DNA of 64,000 nt from NCBI GenBank assembly GCA_027489355.1, contig JAIXZY010000036.1, forward strand, positions 1 through 64,000. The letters are read 5' to 3'. The notes beneath the pieces are model-generated. The model saw nothing but the letters and a program-made list of their open reading frames with translations. It did not search any database and had not been told where the DNA came from. Source of the DNA: Paracoccaceae bacterium. Its GTDB lineage: Bacteria > Pseudomonadota > Alphaproteobacteria > Rhodobacterales > Rhodobacteraceae. Positions 1 to 9,331 of this stretch are shown here, piece by piece. A program made the position numbers and the translations under genes. Position 1 is the first letter of the stretch, and every line of letters starts with the position of its first letter.

Positions 1-8
1 AAGGCCGC

Positions 9-368
9 TTACTGCGGATGCTGCTTGCGGGGCGGGTGCCACCAGCCGTTGCAGTGCGCGCGGCCGTGGCGGAAGAGCAGGTCGTCATCCTCGCCGCCCT
101 TGAAATGCTCGGCGATGAAGACGAAACACCGCTTCTGTCCGGTCTGCCTGCTGATCCGGACCTTGGCGCATTCGGCCGGCTGGTTGGGAAGCTTGCGGCC
201 CAGAAGCGCGGTGCAGCGGTCCCACATCTCGGCCTTGGGGTAGTAGCGCAGCGACGTGCCGCCGGGATACGGCCGGTCGTATTCCGGCGGAGGCTCGCGG
301 AAGTTCTGCGCCTGGACGCCCGAGGCAAGGGCAAGGGTCAGGGCAGCGGTCAGGGCGGCGGCTCTCAT
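9..368 (-). CDS. Secreted hypothetical protein with four cysteines
   Basis: No family recognised. The 119-residue product starts with a Sec-type signal peptide: one Arg, then a hydrophobic Ala/Leu run ending in a VQA cleavage site near residue 20. The mature part is small, rich in Pro, Tyr and Trp, and has four cysteines (about C52, C67, C81, C106), enough for two disulphides in the periplasm. The ATG at 368 has only a weak ribosome site. The next gene upstream on this strand, trpS, ends at 615 and its terminator lies between them, so this gene is probably transcribed separately. Coding is inferred from the signal peptide and normal composition; function is unknown. Confidence 0.6.
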   Translation of the reverse strand: MRAAALTAALTLALASGVQAQNFREPPPEYDRPYPGGTSLRYYPKAEMWDRCTALLGRKLPNQPAECAKVRISRQTGQKRCFVFIAEHFKGGEDDDLLFRHGRAHCNGWWHPPRKQHPQ

Positions 369-467
369 CTTGGACTCGCGTCAGTCTTTACCCGCACAAT
401 CGCCGAAACGGCACGTTTGTGCCGAAACAACTGCGTGATGCGGCAAGCCCTGGCGGCCGGGGCGATG

Positions 468-499
468 AAAAGGCCCCCGTGCGGAAAAGGCACGGGGGC
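468..499 (-). terminator. Intrinsic terminator downstream of trpS
   Basis: A perfect 10-bp GC-rich stem (473-482 with 490-499, arm GCCCCCGTGC, 7-nt loop) is followed on the minus strand by four T (complement of A468-471). It lies about 116 nt beyond the trpS stop and before the 9-368 gene. Confidence 0.75.
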
Positions 500-614
500 A
501 ATGTCGGGTCTGGCACGGCCTATCAGGGGACAGCAGGCCGACCGGGCGATGGGGACAGATCGCATCTCCGAACGGCCCCGATGGTAGGTCGGGGATGAAT
601 CGGACGTGTGACAG

Positions 615-1667
615 TCAACCCCGGCGCGAGCGGATCATGCCGGTGATGTCGTAGACCTGTTCCAGGATCGGCCGGGCGATGGCGTCGGCCCGCTCGGCCC
701 CATTGGCGAGGATGCGGTCGATCTCGGCCGGGTCGGCCATCAGGCGGTTCATCTCGGTCGTGATCGGCGACAGCTTCGCCACGGCCAGGTCGGCCAGCGC
801 GGGCTTGAAGGTGCCGAACTGGGCGCCTGCGAAGTCACGCACCACCTGCTCGACGGTGTGGCCGGCGAGGGCCGCGTAGATGTTCACCAGGTTGCGCGCC
901 TCGGGCCGGTCCTTCAGGCCCTCGACGTTTTCCGGCAGGGGCTCGGGGTCGGTCTTGGCCTTGCGGATCTTGGCGGCGATCATGTCGGCATCGTCGGTGA
1001 GGTTGATGCGCGACTGGTCCGAGGGGTCGGATTTCGACATCTTCTTGGTCCCGTCCCGCAGCGACATGACGCGGGTGGCAGCGCCCTCGATCAGCGGCTC
1101 GACGATGGGGAAGAAGTTCACGCCGTAGTCGTTGTTGAACTTGATCGCGATGTCGCGGGTCAGCTCCAGGTGCTGCTTCTGATCCTCGCCCACGGGGACC
1201 ATCGTGGCGTGGTACAGCATGATGTCCGCGGCCATCAGCGAGGGATAGGCGAATAGGCCCAGCGACACGTTTTCCGAGTTCTTGCCCGCCTTGTCCTTGA
1301 ACTGGGTCATGCGGGACATCCAGCCCATGCGCGCGACGCAGTTGAAGATCCAGCCAAGCTCGGCATGGGCACCGACCTGGGACTGGTTGAACAGGATCGA
1401 CCGCGCCGGATCGATCCCGGCGGCGATGAAGGCGGCGGCGCCCTCGCGGGTCTGCTGGCGCAGTTTCGCGGGGTCCTGCCAGACGGTGATCGCGTGCATG
1501 TCGACGAGGCAGTAGATCGTCTCGATCCCCTCGTCCTGCTTCTCGACAAAGCGTTTCAGCGCGCCAAGGTAGTTGCCAAGCGTCAACCCGCCCGAAGGCT
1601 GGATGCCCGAGAAGATGCGGGGCGTGAAGGCTTTCGGCGTTTGGACCGCCGTAGCTGGGGACGACAT
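615..1667 (-). CDS. trpS: Tryptophan--tRNA ligase
   Basis: Charges tRNA-Trp with tryptophan in the cytoplasm using ATP (class I synthetase). The 350-residue length fits bacterial TrpRS. The N-terminal Rossmann signature [17 protein letters not shown] (about residues 20-36) holds the HIGH-equivalent, and KMSKS is intact in [10 protein letters not shown] near residue 210. The ATG at 1667 gives a short disordered leader before [11 protein letters not shown], as in other alphaproteobacteria. It is divergent from the rhomboid-like gene at 1745, with about 77 nt between the two starts, and ends before an intrinsic terminator at 468-499. Confidence 0.97.
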   Translation of the reverse strand: MSSPATAVQTPKAFTPRIFSGIQPSGGLTLGNYLGALKRFVEKQDEGIETIYCLVDMHAITVWQDPAKLRQQTREGAAAFIAAGIDPARSILFNQSQVGAHAELGWIFNCVARMGWMSRMTQFKDKAGKNSENVSLGLFAYPSLMAADIMLYHATMVPVGEDQKQHLELTRDIAIKFNNDYGVNFFPIVEPLIEGAATRVMSLRDGTKKMSKSDPSDQSRINLTDDADMIAAKIRKAKTDPEPLPENVEGLKDRPEARNLVNIYAALAGHTVEQVVRDFAGAQFGTFKPALADLAVAKLSPITTEMNRLMADPAEIDRILANGAERADAIARPILEQVYDITGMIRSRRG

Positions 1668-1744
1668 CGGGTGGCTCCGTCTGGATTAAGCTTGGCAATC
1701 CGCGTAATCGAAGGGGCAACAGGCGTCAATCACGCAGGACAGGC

Positions 1745-2434
1745 ATGAACCAGGACCACAATGCACCCCCGCTGAACCCCTTGCCGCCGATCGTCTGGCT
1801 GCTGGCCCTGCCGATGATCGCGATGGAAGTGGTGCTGTCGCTGGGCCAGGCGGGGCTTGTCGGCGGTCCGCAGGCGATCGGATGGCGGCTGCAGGCGGTC
1901 GAACGGTTTGCGCTGTTCCCCGAACTGCTGAAGTATCAGTGGGAAACGGGCGGCTACCCGCTGGAAGAGCTGCACCGGCTGGTCAGCTATGTCGTCGTCC
2001 ACGGCAGCTTTACCCACGCGCTGTTTGCCATCGTCATGCTGCTGGCGCTGGGAAAGATGGTGGGCGAGGTGTTCCGCTGGTGGGGCGTGGCGGTGGTGTT
2101 CTTCGGCTCGGCCATCGCGGGCGGGGTGGCCTATGGGCTGCTGGTCCCGGGACTTAAGACGCAGTTGATCGGGGGCTACCCGGCGATCTACGGTCTGATC
2201 GGGGCCTTCACCTTCCTGCTGTGGACGCGGCTTGCGCTGGTGGGGGCGAACCGCTTCCGGGCGTTCAGCATGATCGGGGCGCTGCTTTTCGTGCAGTTCG
2301 TCTTCGGGGTGCTGTTCGGTGCCGGCTGGGATTGGGTGGCGGACGTGGCGGGCTTTGCGGCCGGGTTCCTTCTGTCCTTCGTCGTCAGTCCCGGAGGCTT
2401 CGCCCGCGTCGTGCAGATGATCCGTCAGCGCTGA
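1745..2434 (+). CDS. Rhomboid-family membrane protein lacking the catalytic residues
   Basis: A 229-residue polytopic membrane protein with six or so hydrophobic segments and a rhomboid core. Active rhomboids carry GxSG in TM4 and a catalytic His in TM6. Here the TM4 block reads GGYPAIYGLIGAF, so the serine position is Tyr, and the TM6 block reads WVADVAGFAAGF, with Asp where His is expected. If this alignment is right, the protein is an inactive pseudo-rhomboid that binds or chaperones membrane substrates rather than cutting them. Its 3' end overlaps murJ (convergent) by 10 nt. The rhomboid fold is recognised by pattern; substrates are unknown. Confidence 0.75.
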   Translation: MNQDHNAPPLNPLPPIVWLLALPMIAMEVVLSLGQAGLVGGPQAIGWRLQAVERFALFPELLKYQWETGGYPLEELHRLVSYVVVHGSFTHALFAIVMLLALGKMVGEVFRWWGVAVVFFGSAIAGGVAYGLLVPGLKTQLIGGYPAIYGLIGAFTFLLWTRLALVGANRFRAFSMIGALLFVQFVFGVLFGAGWDWVADVAGFAAGFLLSFVVSPGGFARVVQMIRQR

Positions 2435-3966
2435 CGACGCAGCGCGCGCAGGTCCGACCCGCGCACCGCCTTCAGCGCGACGGCCGCGATGGCATAGCTG
2501 GCCATGCCGATCCCGATCAGCAGGACCAGCGCGACAAGGCGGTAGGCCTTGGCCTGAAGCATCGGCTCCAGCAGCGTCCAGCCGCCCCAGAGCGCGGCTC
2601 CCATCAGCGCCGAGGCGAGCGCGATCCGCCACAGCCGCGACAGGAAGCGCGCGTCGAAGCGGGCCTCTTCGCCCAGACGGCGCGCGCCCCACCAAAGCTG
2701 GCCTACCATGACCCAGGCCGACAGCGTCGTGGCCCAGGCGGCGGCCGAGAAGCCGATCCAGGGCATCAGGCCAAAGGCCAGCGCGGCGTTCAGGACCATC
2801 GACCAGACCGCATAGCGGAACGGGCTGCGCGTATCCTCGCGCGCGTAAAACAGTGGTTGCAGCGCCTTTTGCAGGACAAAGGCGGGCAGGCCCAGGCCAT
2901 AGATCGCCAGGGCCAGCGCGGTGTTCGCGGTGTCCTCTGCCCCGAACAGCCCGCGCTGGTAGAGGACCTCGGTGATCGGCAGCGCGATCACCACCAGCGC
3001 CACGGCGGCGGGCAGGGTCAGAAGTAGCGCAAATTCGCTGCCCCGGTTGAAGGCCTCACGCCCGCCGGCGTGGTCGCCCGCTTGCAGGCGACGAGACAAC
3101 TCGGGAAGGAGGACCGTGCCGACGGCGATGGCGACGACCCCCAGCGGCAGTTGATACAGGCGGTCGGCGTAGACCAGCCAGGAGATCGCGCCCTCGGTCC
3201 CCGAGGCAACCTGGCGCGAAACGAGGAGGTTGATCTGGACGACCCCGCCGACCAGGAGCGCGGGACCCATGTTGACCATCAGGCGGCGGAAATCCGGCGT
3301 CAGGCGCGGCAGCCTCAGCCGAGGCACAAAGCCGACGCGACGGGCGGCATAGATCGTCCAGGCAAGCTGCGCGATCCCCGTCAGCGGCGTGGTCCAGGCA
3401 AGCGTGCTGCCCATGTCCCAGCCGTAATAATGCGCCAGCATCATCGCCACGATGAAGACGACGTTCATCATCACCGGGACCGCCCCGGCTTCGGCAAAGT
3501 GGCCGTGGGCGTTCAGGATGCCCGAGAGCAGCGCGAAGAGCGAGATGAAGCCGATGTAGCAGAAGGTGATCCGCCCGAAGTCCACGGCCATGTCGAAGCG
3601 CCCGTCACCGACGAAGCCCGCGGCCATCGCCCAGACGAGCAGCGGCATGGCCAGCGTGCCGATGGTCGTGAACAGGATGAGAAAGGCGGTCAGGCCCGAG
3701 AAGGCGTTCTGCGCGAAATCCTCGGCGTCGGTGCCGGCCTCCAGCTTCTTGGAATAGAGCGGGACGAAGGCCTGGTTGAACGCCCCTTCCGCGAAGAAGC
3801 GGCGGAACATGTTGGGCAGCGAGAAGGCTACGTTGAACGCATCCGCCACCGGCCCCGCGCCAAGATAGGCGGCCATCATCAGCTCGCGAACCAGACCCGC
3901 GCCGCGCGAGACCAGCGTCCAGCCGCCCAGGGTGACGATGTTGCGGATCATGCCGCGAGAGCTCAT
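2425..3966 (-). CDS. murJ: Lipid II flippase MurJ (MviN)
   Basis: Moves lipid-linked peptidoglycan precursor across the inner membrane. The product has 513 residues and about 14 hydrophobic segments. The N-terminal start MSSRGMIRNIVTLGG and the block GPVADAFNVAFSLPNMFRRFFAEGAFNQAFVPLY (read across residues 35-70) are characteristic of MurJ, including the conserved RRFFAEGAF loop. The ATG at 3966 overlaps the end of glnD by 4 nt (ATGA type), so the two are translationally coupled. It is the last gene of a leftward LpoA-like/glnD/murJ operon. Confidence 0.96.
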   Translation of the reverse strand: MSSRGMIRNIVTLGGWTLVSRGAGLVRELMMAAYLGAGPVADAFNVAFSLPNMFRRFFAEGAFNQAFVPLYSKKLEAGTDAEDFAQNAFSGLTAFLILFTTIGTLAMPLLVWAMAAGFVGDGRFDMAVDFGRITFCYIGFISLFALLSGILNAHGHFAEAGAVPVMMNVVFIVAMMLAHYYGWDMGSTLAWTTPLTGIAQLAWTIYAARRVGFVPRLRLPRLTPDFRRLMVNMGPALLVGGVVQINLLVSRQVASGTEGAISWLVYADRLYQLPLGVVAIAVGTVLLPELSRRLQAGDHAGGREAFNRGSEFALLLTLPAAVALVVIALPITEVLYQRGLFGAEDTANTALALAIYGLGLPAFVLQKALQPLFYAREDTRSPFRYAVWSMVLNAALAFGLMPWIGFSAAAWATTLSAWVMVGQLWWGARRLGEEARFDARFLSRLWRIALASALMGAALWGGWTLLEPMLQAKAYRLVALVLLIGIGMASYAIAAVALKAVRGSDLRALRRQR

Positions 3967-6731
3967 GCGATGGCCCGCTCTGCGCCTTCGACGATGGCCT
4001 GGCGCAGCTTCTTCTCCAGCGCCTCCTGCCGGTGCTTCTGGTGGAGTTTCAGACCGAACATGTCCTTGACATAGAAGGCGTCGACGACCTGGGCGCCGTA
4101 GGTCGCGATGACGGCGCTGGCGATGTAGATGTTGTTCACCGCCAGCGTCCGGGTCAGGTCATACAGCAGGCCGGGCCGGTCGCGGGTGTCGACCTCGATG
4201 ATGGTGTAGATGTCGGACCCTTCGTTGTCGAAGGTGATATGTGTGGGGAAGCGGAACTCGCGTTCGCGCTTCTTGATCTTGTCGCGATCCTTCAGCGCCT
4301 CGCGCGCGACGACCTCGCCCTTCAGGGTCTTGTCGATCATCTGGCGCAGGCGCGGCAGGCGGCTGACCTCGTAGGGGTGGCCCTCGATGTCCTGGACCCA
4401 GAAGACGGCGGTGGCGTAGCCGTCCTTCGAGGTATAGGTCCGCGCGTCGACCACGTTCGCCCCCACCAGCGCCAGCGCCCCGGCGAGGCGGCTGAAGATG
4501 CCCGGATGATCGGCGAGCGCAAAGCAGGCGCGGGTCGCGTCCCGGTCGGGATCGGGGTGCAGGTCGATGCGGATCTCGTCATCGCCAAGGCCCTGGAGGA
4601 GCCGCGCGAACACCTCGTGCGTGTCCGTGGACAGGCCCTGCCAGTAGGGCGCGTAGTGCCGCGTGATCTCGTGGTCGACCGCTGCCGCATCCCAGTCGGA
4701 AAGCCGGTCGGCCAGGGCGCGGGTGGCCTCCTCATGCCGGTTCTCGCGGTTCAGCGTCTCAAGCCCGCCTTCCAGCGCCTCGGTCGTCTGCTTGTAAAGC
4801 TGCCGGAGCAGCATGGCCTTCCAGTTGTTCCAGGTCCCCGGACCGACACCGCGGATGTCGCAGACGGTCAGCACGGTCAGCAGGTCCAGTCGCTTGCGGG
4901 TCTTCACCGCCTTGGCAAAGTCGCGCACGGTGCGCGGGTCGCCGATGTCGCGCTTCTGCGCCATGTCGGACATCAGCAGGTGATAGCGGACCAGCCATTC
5001 CACCGTTTCGCATTCCTCGGCGTCCAGGCCCAGCCGGGGAGCCACCCGCCGGGCAATCTGCGCGCCCAGGATCGAATGGTCTTCGGGCCGGCCCTTGCCG
5101 ATGTCGTGGAGGAGAAGCGCCACATAGAGAACGCGCCGGCTGATCCCGCCCTTCAGGATGGACGACGACAGCGGCAGGTCCTCGACCAGCTCGCCGCGTT
5201 CGATCTGGGCGAGGCAGGAGATGGTCTGGATGATGTGCTCGTCGACCGTGTAGTGGTGGTAGACGTTGAACTGCATCATCGCGACGATGGGTTCGAATTC
5301 CGGGATGAAGGCGGACAGCACGCCCAGCTCGTTCATCCGGCGCAAGGACCGTTCGGGATTTCCGTGCTTCAGCAGCAGGTCGAGGAAGATGCGCCGCGCC
5401 TCGGGGTCGTCGCGCATTTCGTCGTCGATCAGGTCCAGGTTCTGCGTGACGATCCGCATCACGTTGGGATGCAGCAGGTACTTGGTCCGCAGGGCTTCCT
5501 CGAAGACCCGCAGGAGGTTCAGCTTGTCGGCGAGAAAGGCCTTGGGATCGGCCACGTCGATGCGGCCCTGCACCAGCTTGTAGCCGGGCTTCACGCGCTT
5601 GGTCAGCTTGAAGATGCCGAAAAGGCTCGCCTCGCGCTTGGCGTGGCGGGCTTCGAGTTCGGTCAGGAAGACCCGCGTCAGCTCGCCCACGCGGGTGGCG
5701 AAGCGGAAGTAGTCCTGCATGAAATGTTCGACCGCGCGGCGCCCGGCGGAATCGCGGTACCCCATCCGGGCGGCGACCTCGACCTGAAGGTCGAAGGTCA
5801 GCGTGTCTGTCGGTCGCCGGGTGATGTAGTGCAGGTGACAGCGGACGGCCCACAGGAAATCCTCGGCCTGGGCAAAGCTGTCGAACTCCTCGCGCGACAG
5901 CAGGCCCGCACCGACCAGCCCCTCGGCCGAGGGGACGCGGTGCAGGTACTTGCCGATCCAGTACAGCGTCTGGAGATCGCGCAGGCCGCCCTTCCCTTCC
6001 TTGACGTTCGGCTCCAGCACATAGCGCTGGCCGCCCTGGCGCTTGTGGCGTTCCGCCCGTTCGGCCAGCTTCGCCTCGATGAACTCGGGGCCGGAGTTCT
6101 TGAAAAGCTCGGCCCAGAGCTTGCCGTCCAACTCTTCTGCCAGGGGGCGGTGGCCGCAGATGAACCGGTGTTCCAGAAGCGCCGTGCGGATCGTGATGTC
6201 GTCGCGGCCAAGGCGGATGCAGTCCTGAACGGTGCGGCTGGAATGGCCGACCTTCAGCTTAAGGTCCCACAGCATGTAGAGCATCGTCTCGATCACGCTT
6301 TCGGCCCAGGGGGTGATCTTCCAGGGCGTCAGGAACAGCAGGTCGACATCGGATTGCGGCGCCATCTCGGCCCGTCCGTAACCGCCGACTCCGAGGACGG
6401 CGATGCGCTCGGCCTCGGTCGGGTTGGCGAGCGGGTGCAGGCGCATGGCGGCGGCAAGGGTGACCTGGACCAGCACATCGGTCAGGGCCGCCTGCGCAGT
6501 GATCAGCGCGCGGGCCTGACGGGGACTGGCGCGGAAGGCCGCGTCGAAGGCCGTGGTGGCGGTGGCCTTGACGGCCTGCAACTCGCCGACGACGAGCGCT
6601 CGGGCGACCTTGGGGTCCGCGACGGACTGCAGGGCGTCAAGCACCCCAACCGTCACGGCCTCGACATCCGGCACGGGATAGGGGGTCCCGGTCGCCGGAA
6701 GCGCAACCGGGACCTCGGCCGTCGTGTCCAC
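3963..6731 (-). CDS. glnD: Bifunctional [protein-PII] uridylyltransferase / UMP-removing enzyme
   Basis: Senses glutamine and adds UMP to, or removes it from, PII proteins, which sets nitrogen assimilation. Domains in order of the 922 residues: nucleotidyltransferase with GVGGYGRAEMAPQSDVDLLF near residues 120-140; GlnD PII-uridylyltransferase linker; HD hydrolase domain with LLHDIGKGRPEDHS near 500; two C-terminal ACT domains (start near 735 and 845) for glutamine sensing. Length is normal for the family. It starts only 4 nt after the stop of the LpoA-like gene and overlaps murJ by 4 nt, so nitrogen sensing shares a transcript with cell-wall genes. Confidence 0.97.
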   Translation of the reverse strand: MDTTAEVPVALPATGTPYPVPDVEAVTVGVLDALQSVADPKVARALVVGELQAVKATATTAFDAAFRASPRQARALITAQAALTDVLVQVTLAAAMRLHPLANPTEAERIAVLGVGGYGRAEMAPQSDVDLLFLTPWKITPWAESVIETMLYMLWDLKLKVGHSSRTVQDCIRLGRDDITIRTALLEHRFICGHRPLAEELDGKLWAELFKNSGPEFIEAKLAERAERHKRQGGQRYVLEPNVKEGKGGLRDLQTLYWIGKYLHRVPSAEGLVGAGLLSREEFDSFAQAEDFLWAVRCHLHYITRRPTDTLTFDLQVEVAARMGYRDSAGRRAVEHFMQDYFRFATRVGELTRVFLTELEARHAKREASLFGIFKLTKRVKPGYKLVQGRIDVADPKAFLADKLNLLRVFEEALRTKYLLHPNVMRIVTQNLDLIDDEMRDDPEARRIFLDLLLKHGNPERSLRRMNELGVLSAFIPEFEPIVAMMQFNVYHHYTVDEHIIQTISCLAQIERGELVEDLPLSSSILKGGISRRVLYVALLLHDIGKGRPEDHSILGAQIARRVAPRLGLDAEECETVEWLVRYHLLMSDMAQKRDIGDPRTVRDFAKAVKTRKRLDLLTVLTVCDIRGVGPGTWNNWKAMLLRQLYKQTTEALEGGLETLNRENRHEEATRALADRLSDWDAAAVDHEITRHYAPYWQGLSTDTHEVFARLLQGLGDDEIRIDLHPDPDRDATRACFALADHPGIFSRLAGALALVGANVVDARTYTSKDGYATAVFWVQDIEGHPYEVSRLPRLRQMIDKTLKGEVVAREALKDRDKIKKREREFRFPTHITFDNEGSDIYTIIEVDTRDRPGLLYDLTRTLAVNNIYIASAVIATYGAQVVDAFYVKDMFGLKLHQKHRQEALEKKLRQAIVEGAERAIA

Positions 6732-6735
6732 GGTC

Positions 6736-7908
6736 CTAGAACCCGGCGCCGCCGAAGCTGCGCGGCGCAGCGTCGATCACCACGACCTGGTTGGCACGGA
6801 TCGTCGCCACCGCCAGACCGCGTTCGTTGGTGCCGTTCGGCAGCAGGCGGAAGATGCCAGAGACGCCGGCAAAGCCCGCCGACTGAGTCAGGTCGGCCTT
6901 CGCCAGCGGCGCGCCGCCCTTTGCCCGGTTCGCCAGCGCCCCGATCGCCGCCATCCCGTCATAGGCAAGGCCCGCGACCGGAACCGGCTGGCTGCCGTAA
7001 GCGCCTTCGTAGCGCGCGCGGAACTGGGCGTTCAGGCCCGGGTCCGGCATGGCGAACCATCCGCCCTGCACGCCCGGCAGCGCCAGTGTGGCCGGCGGGA
7101 TGTCCCAGCGGGTCAGCCCGATGAACTGCGTGGTGTTGCGGTCGATCCCGTTATCGACCAGAAGCTGGCTGAGCAGCGGCAGCGCCCCCGCAGTATCTGC
7201 CGTCAGGAACAGCGCCGTCGCGCCCGAGGAGCGCGCGGTGCTCACGATGCCCGAGGCCGCCTGCACGATGCCGTTCTGCGAGAATTCGTAGGAGGTCACG
7301 CCCACGACCGACCCGCCGGCCGAGGCGACGCCCCGCTCGATCGCGGCCTTGCCGACTTCGCCCGCGACGTTGCGGTCATGCACGACAAGCACCTTGGACT
7401 TGCCGTTGCGCACCGCGTAGTTCGCCAGCCGCTTGGCCGTATTGTCGAAAGTCTGGCCCAGGACGAAGACATTGCCGCCCGCGATGGCGGCGTTGTTCGA
7501 GAAGGCAAGCACGTTCACGCCGGAATTGGCGACGGCGACGCCCGCGGCATTGGCCTCTTCGGAGTAGAACGGCCCCAGGATCACCTGAGCCCCCTCGTCC
7601 ACCGCCTGCTTCGCCAGCGCCGCCGCCTGCGCCGGGCTGCCACCCGTCCGATAGACCCTGAGGTCGATGTTCACCCCCGACAGGTCGTTCATCGCCAGCC
7701 GCGCCGCGTTTTCCAGGTTCTGGCCGAACAGCTCGTCCTGCGACTGGCCCGAGCCCGAGGGAACCAGAAGCGCCACCTGCACCGAGCCGCCATTTGCCGG
7801 CGGTGCCGTTCCGGGACCCGAGGCCACGCAGCCGGACAGGACCACGGCACCAACCACAAGAAGCATGTGACCCAGCGACTTGCGGGCCCGGCGAATTACG
7901 GACAACAT
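6736..7908 (-). CDS. Penicillin-binding protein activator, LpoA-like lipoprotein
   Basis: Outer-membrane lipoprotein with a periplasmic-binding-protein type I fold, related to LpoA, which activates PBP1a in E. coli. The N-terminus has two basic residues, a hydrophobic stretch and a lipobox LSGC with C27 as the lipidated residue. The body (about 45-385) has the Peripla_BP_6 pattern, including VALLVPSGSG, VILGPFYSEEA and the region around VAGLAYDGMAAI. It lacks the large N-terminal TPR half of E. coli LpoA. The divergent neighbours rsmI and yraN mirror the E. coli rsmI/lpoA/yraN neighbourhood, which supports the call. It heads the operon with glnD and murJ. Confidence 0.85.
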   Translation of the reverse strand: MLSVIRRARKSLGHMLLVVGAVVLSGCVASGPGTAPPANGGSVQVALLVPSGSGQSQDELFGQNLENAARLAMNDLSGVNIDLRVYRTGGSPAQAAALAKQAVDEGAQVILGPFYSEEANAAGVAVANSGVNVLAFSNNAAIAGGNVFVLGQTFDNTAKRLANYAVRNGKSKVLVVHDRNVAGEVGKAAIERGVASAGGSVVGVTSYEFSQNGIVQAASGIVSTARSSGATALFLTADTAGALPLLSQLLVDNGIDRNTTQFIGLTRWDIPPATLALPGVQGGWFAMPDPGLNAQFRARYEGAYGSQPVPVAGLAYDGMAAIGALANRAKGGAPLAKADLTQSAGFAGVSGIFRLLPNGTNERGLAVATIRANQVVVIDAAPRSFGGAGF

Positions 7909-7980
7909 GGTGGTTCCTCACTGTTGCAGCGCGCTGCGTTTGCACGTCAGGGTAATGGGTTCGGGAAGGGAAGTAAACTT

Positions 7981-8871
7981 GTGAGGCAGACCTCGGGCCC
8001 CGCCGATACCCCTCACAGCCCGGCCCTGCGCGCCATTCCGCCGGGGCTGCACCTGGTCTCGACCCCCATCGGCTCGGCCCGCGACATCACGCTGCGCGCG
8101 CTGGATGTGCTGGCCGGGGCGGATGTGCTGGTGGCCGAGGATACCCGGACGCTACGCCACTTGATGGAGATCCACGGCATCCCGCTGAGCGGCCGGCAGG
8201 TGATCGCCTACCACGATCATTCCGGCGAAGGCGCGCTGCAGCGGCTGCTGGGGCTTCTGGCCGAAGGGAAGAGCCTTGCCTACGCCTCCGAGGCCGGAAC
8301 GCCGCTGATCTCGGACCCCGGCTTCGAGCTGGCGCGGGCGGTGGCGGCGGCGGGCTTGCCGCTCAGCGCCGCGCCCGGCCCCTGCGCGGCGATCTGTGCG
8401 CTGACCCTGTCCGGCCTGCCCTCGGACCGGTTCCTTTTCGCCGGCTTCGCCCCGTCGGCCCAGGGCGCGCGGCGGACGTTCCTGCAGGATCTGGCACCCG
8501 TCCAGGCAACGCTGATCCTGTACGAAAGCCCCAAGCGGCTGTCGGCGCTGCTGGCAGAGATGGCGGCGACACTGGGCGGGGCGCGCCAGGCCGTGGTCTG
8601 CCGCGAACTGACGAAACGGTTCGAGGAAGTCCTGCGCGGCACGCTGGATGAGCTGTGCGCCGAAGTCGACGTCCGCGACATCAAGGGAGAGATCGTGGTG
8701 CTGGTGGACCGCGCCGCCCCGGCCGAGGCGAGCGAGGAAAGCATTGGCGCGGCGCTGGATACCGCGCTGAAGACCATGTCCGTTAAGGATGCTGCAACTT
8801 TCGTGTCGCAAACTCTGGGGGTATCGCGCAAGATCGTGTACCGGATCGCTCTCGACCGCAGCCAGGAATAG
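7981..8871 (+). CDS. rsmI: 16S rRNA (cytidine(1402)-2'-O)-methyltransferase RsmI
   Basis: SAM-dependent tetrapyrrole-methylase-fold enzyme that 2'-O-methylates C1402 in the 16S rRNA decoding centre. Seen: LHLVSTPIGSARDITLRALD at the start of the catalytic domain, VAEDTRTLRHLM, the SEAGTPLISDPG block and FAGFAPSAQGAR. I place the start at GTG 7981, giving 296 residues with a short leader before PPGLHLVSTPIG. The frame stays open far upstream, but that portion lies antisense to the LpoA-like gene and is not coding. It is followed after 4 nt by yraN, so these form an operon. Confidence 0.95.
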   Translation: MRQTSGPADTPHSPALRAIPPGLHLVSTPIGSARDITLRALDVLAGADVLVAEDTRTLRHLMEIHGIPLSGRQVIAYHDHSGEGALQRLLGLLAEGKSLAYASEAGTPLISDPGFELARAVAAAGLPLSAAPGPCAAICALTLSGLPSDRFLFAGFAPSAQGARRTFLQDLAPVQATLILYESPKRLSALLAEMAATLGGARQAVVCRELTKRFEEVLRGTLDELCAEVDVRDIKGEIVVLVDRAAPAEASEESIGAALDTALKTMSVKDAATFVSQTLGVSRKIVYRIALDRSQE

Positions 8872-8875
8872 GCCC

Positions 8876-9274
8876 ATGCCGTTCGACTTCGTCTCTACTC
8901 CTGCCCGACATACCCGCAAGGCGCGGGGGTTGACGAACTATCTGGCCGGTCACGCCGCGGAAGCCTCGGTCGCGCGGCTGTACGAAGACCGGGGGGTCAC
9001 CATCTGCGCGCGGAACTGGCGCGGAACCACCGGGGAAATCGACCTGATCGGGCGCGACGGCGAAGTCGTGATCTTCATCGAAGTCAAGCAAAGCCGCACA
9101 CATGATCTTGCTGCCTCACATGTCTCGGACGCGCAGATCCGGCGCATCTTCGCCACGGTCGACGAATTCGTGGCGACGGAACCCCGGGGCCTTCTGACGG
9201 ACGTCCGCATCGATCTCGCGCTGGTCGATGGCCAAGGGCGCATCGACATCCTGGAAAACGCCTTCGCGGGCTGA
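8876..9274 (+). CDS. yraN: YraN family endonuclease-like protein (UPF0102)
   Basis: Small restriction-endonuclease-fold protein of the YraN/UPF0102 family, with no settled function; it often lies beside rsmI. The 132-residue product has the family core GEIDLIGRDGEVVIFIEVK, with the D and ExK catalytic pattern near residues 62-78. The ATG at 8876 lies 4 nt after the rsmI stop; an upstream in-frame ATG at 8789 would overlap rsmI and was not used. The rsmI-yraN-gshB order is a common conserved arrangement. Confidence 0.92.
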   Translation: MPFDFVSTPARHTRKARGLTNYLAGHAAEASVARLYEDRGVTICARNWRGTTGEIDLIGRDGEVVIFIEVKQSRTHDLAASHVSDAQIRRIFATVDEFVATEPRGLLTDVRIDLALVDGQGRIDILENAFAG

Positions 9275-9331
9275 ATTGCATCTTCCCGCGCCTTCGGCCA
9301 TCACTCGTCCTGAACGAATGGAGTGAGGCCA

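Noticed and set aside
4032-7124. Long plus-strand open frame (about 1030 codons) opposite glnD and the LpoA-like gene
   Set aside because: It is antisense to two well-supported genes, has no domain pattern and is expected from GC-rich codon bias.
6724-7980. Upstream part of the frame that contains rsmI
   Set aside because: Antisense to the LpoA-like gene; rsmI homology begins only after GTG 7981.
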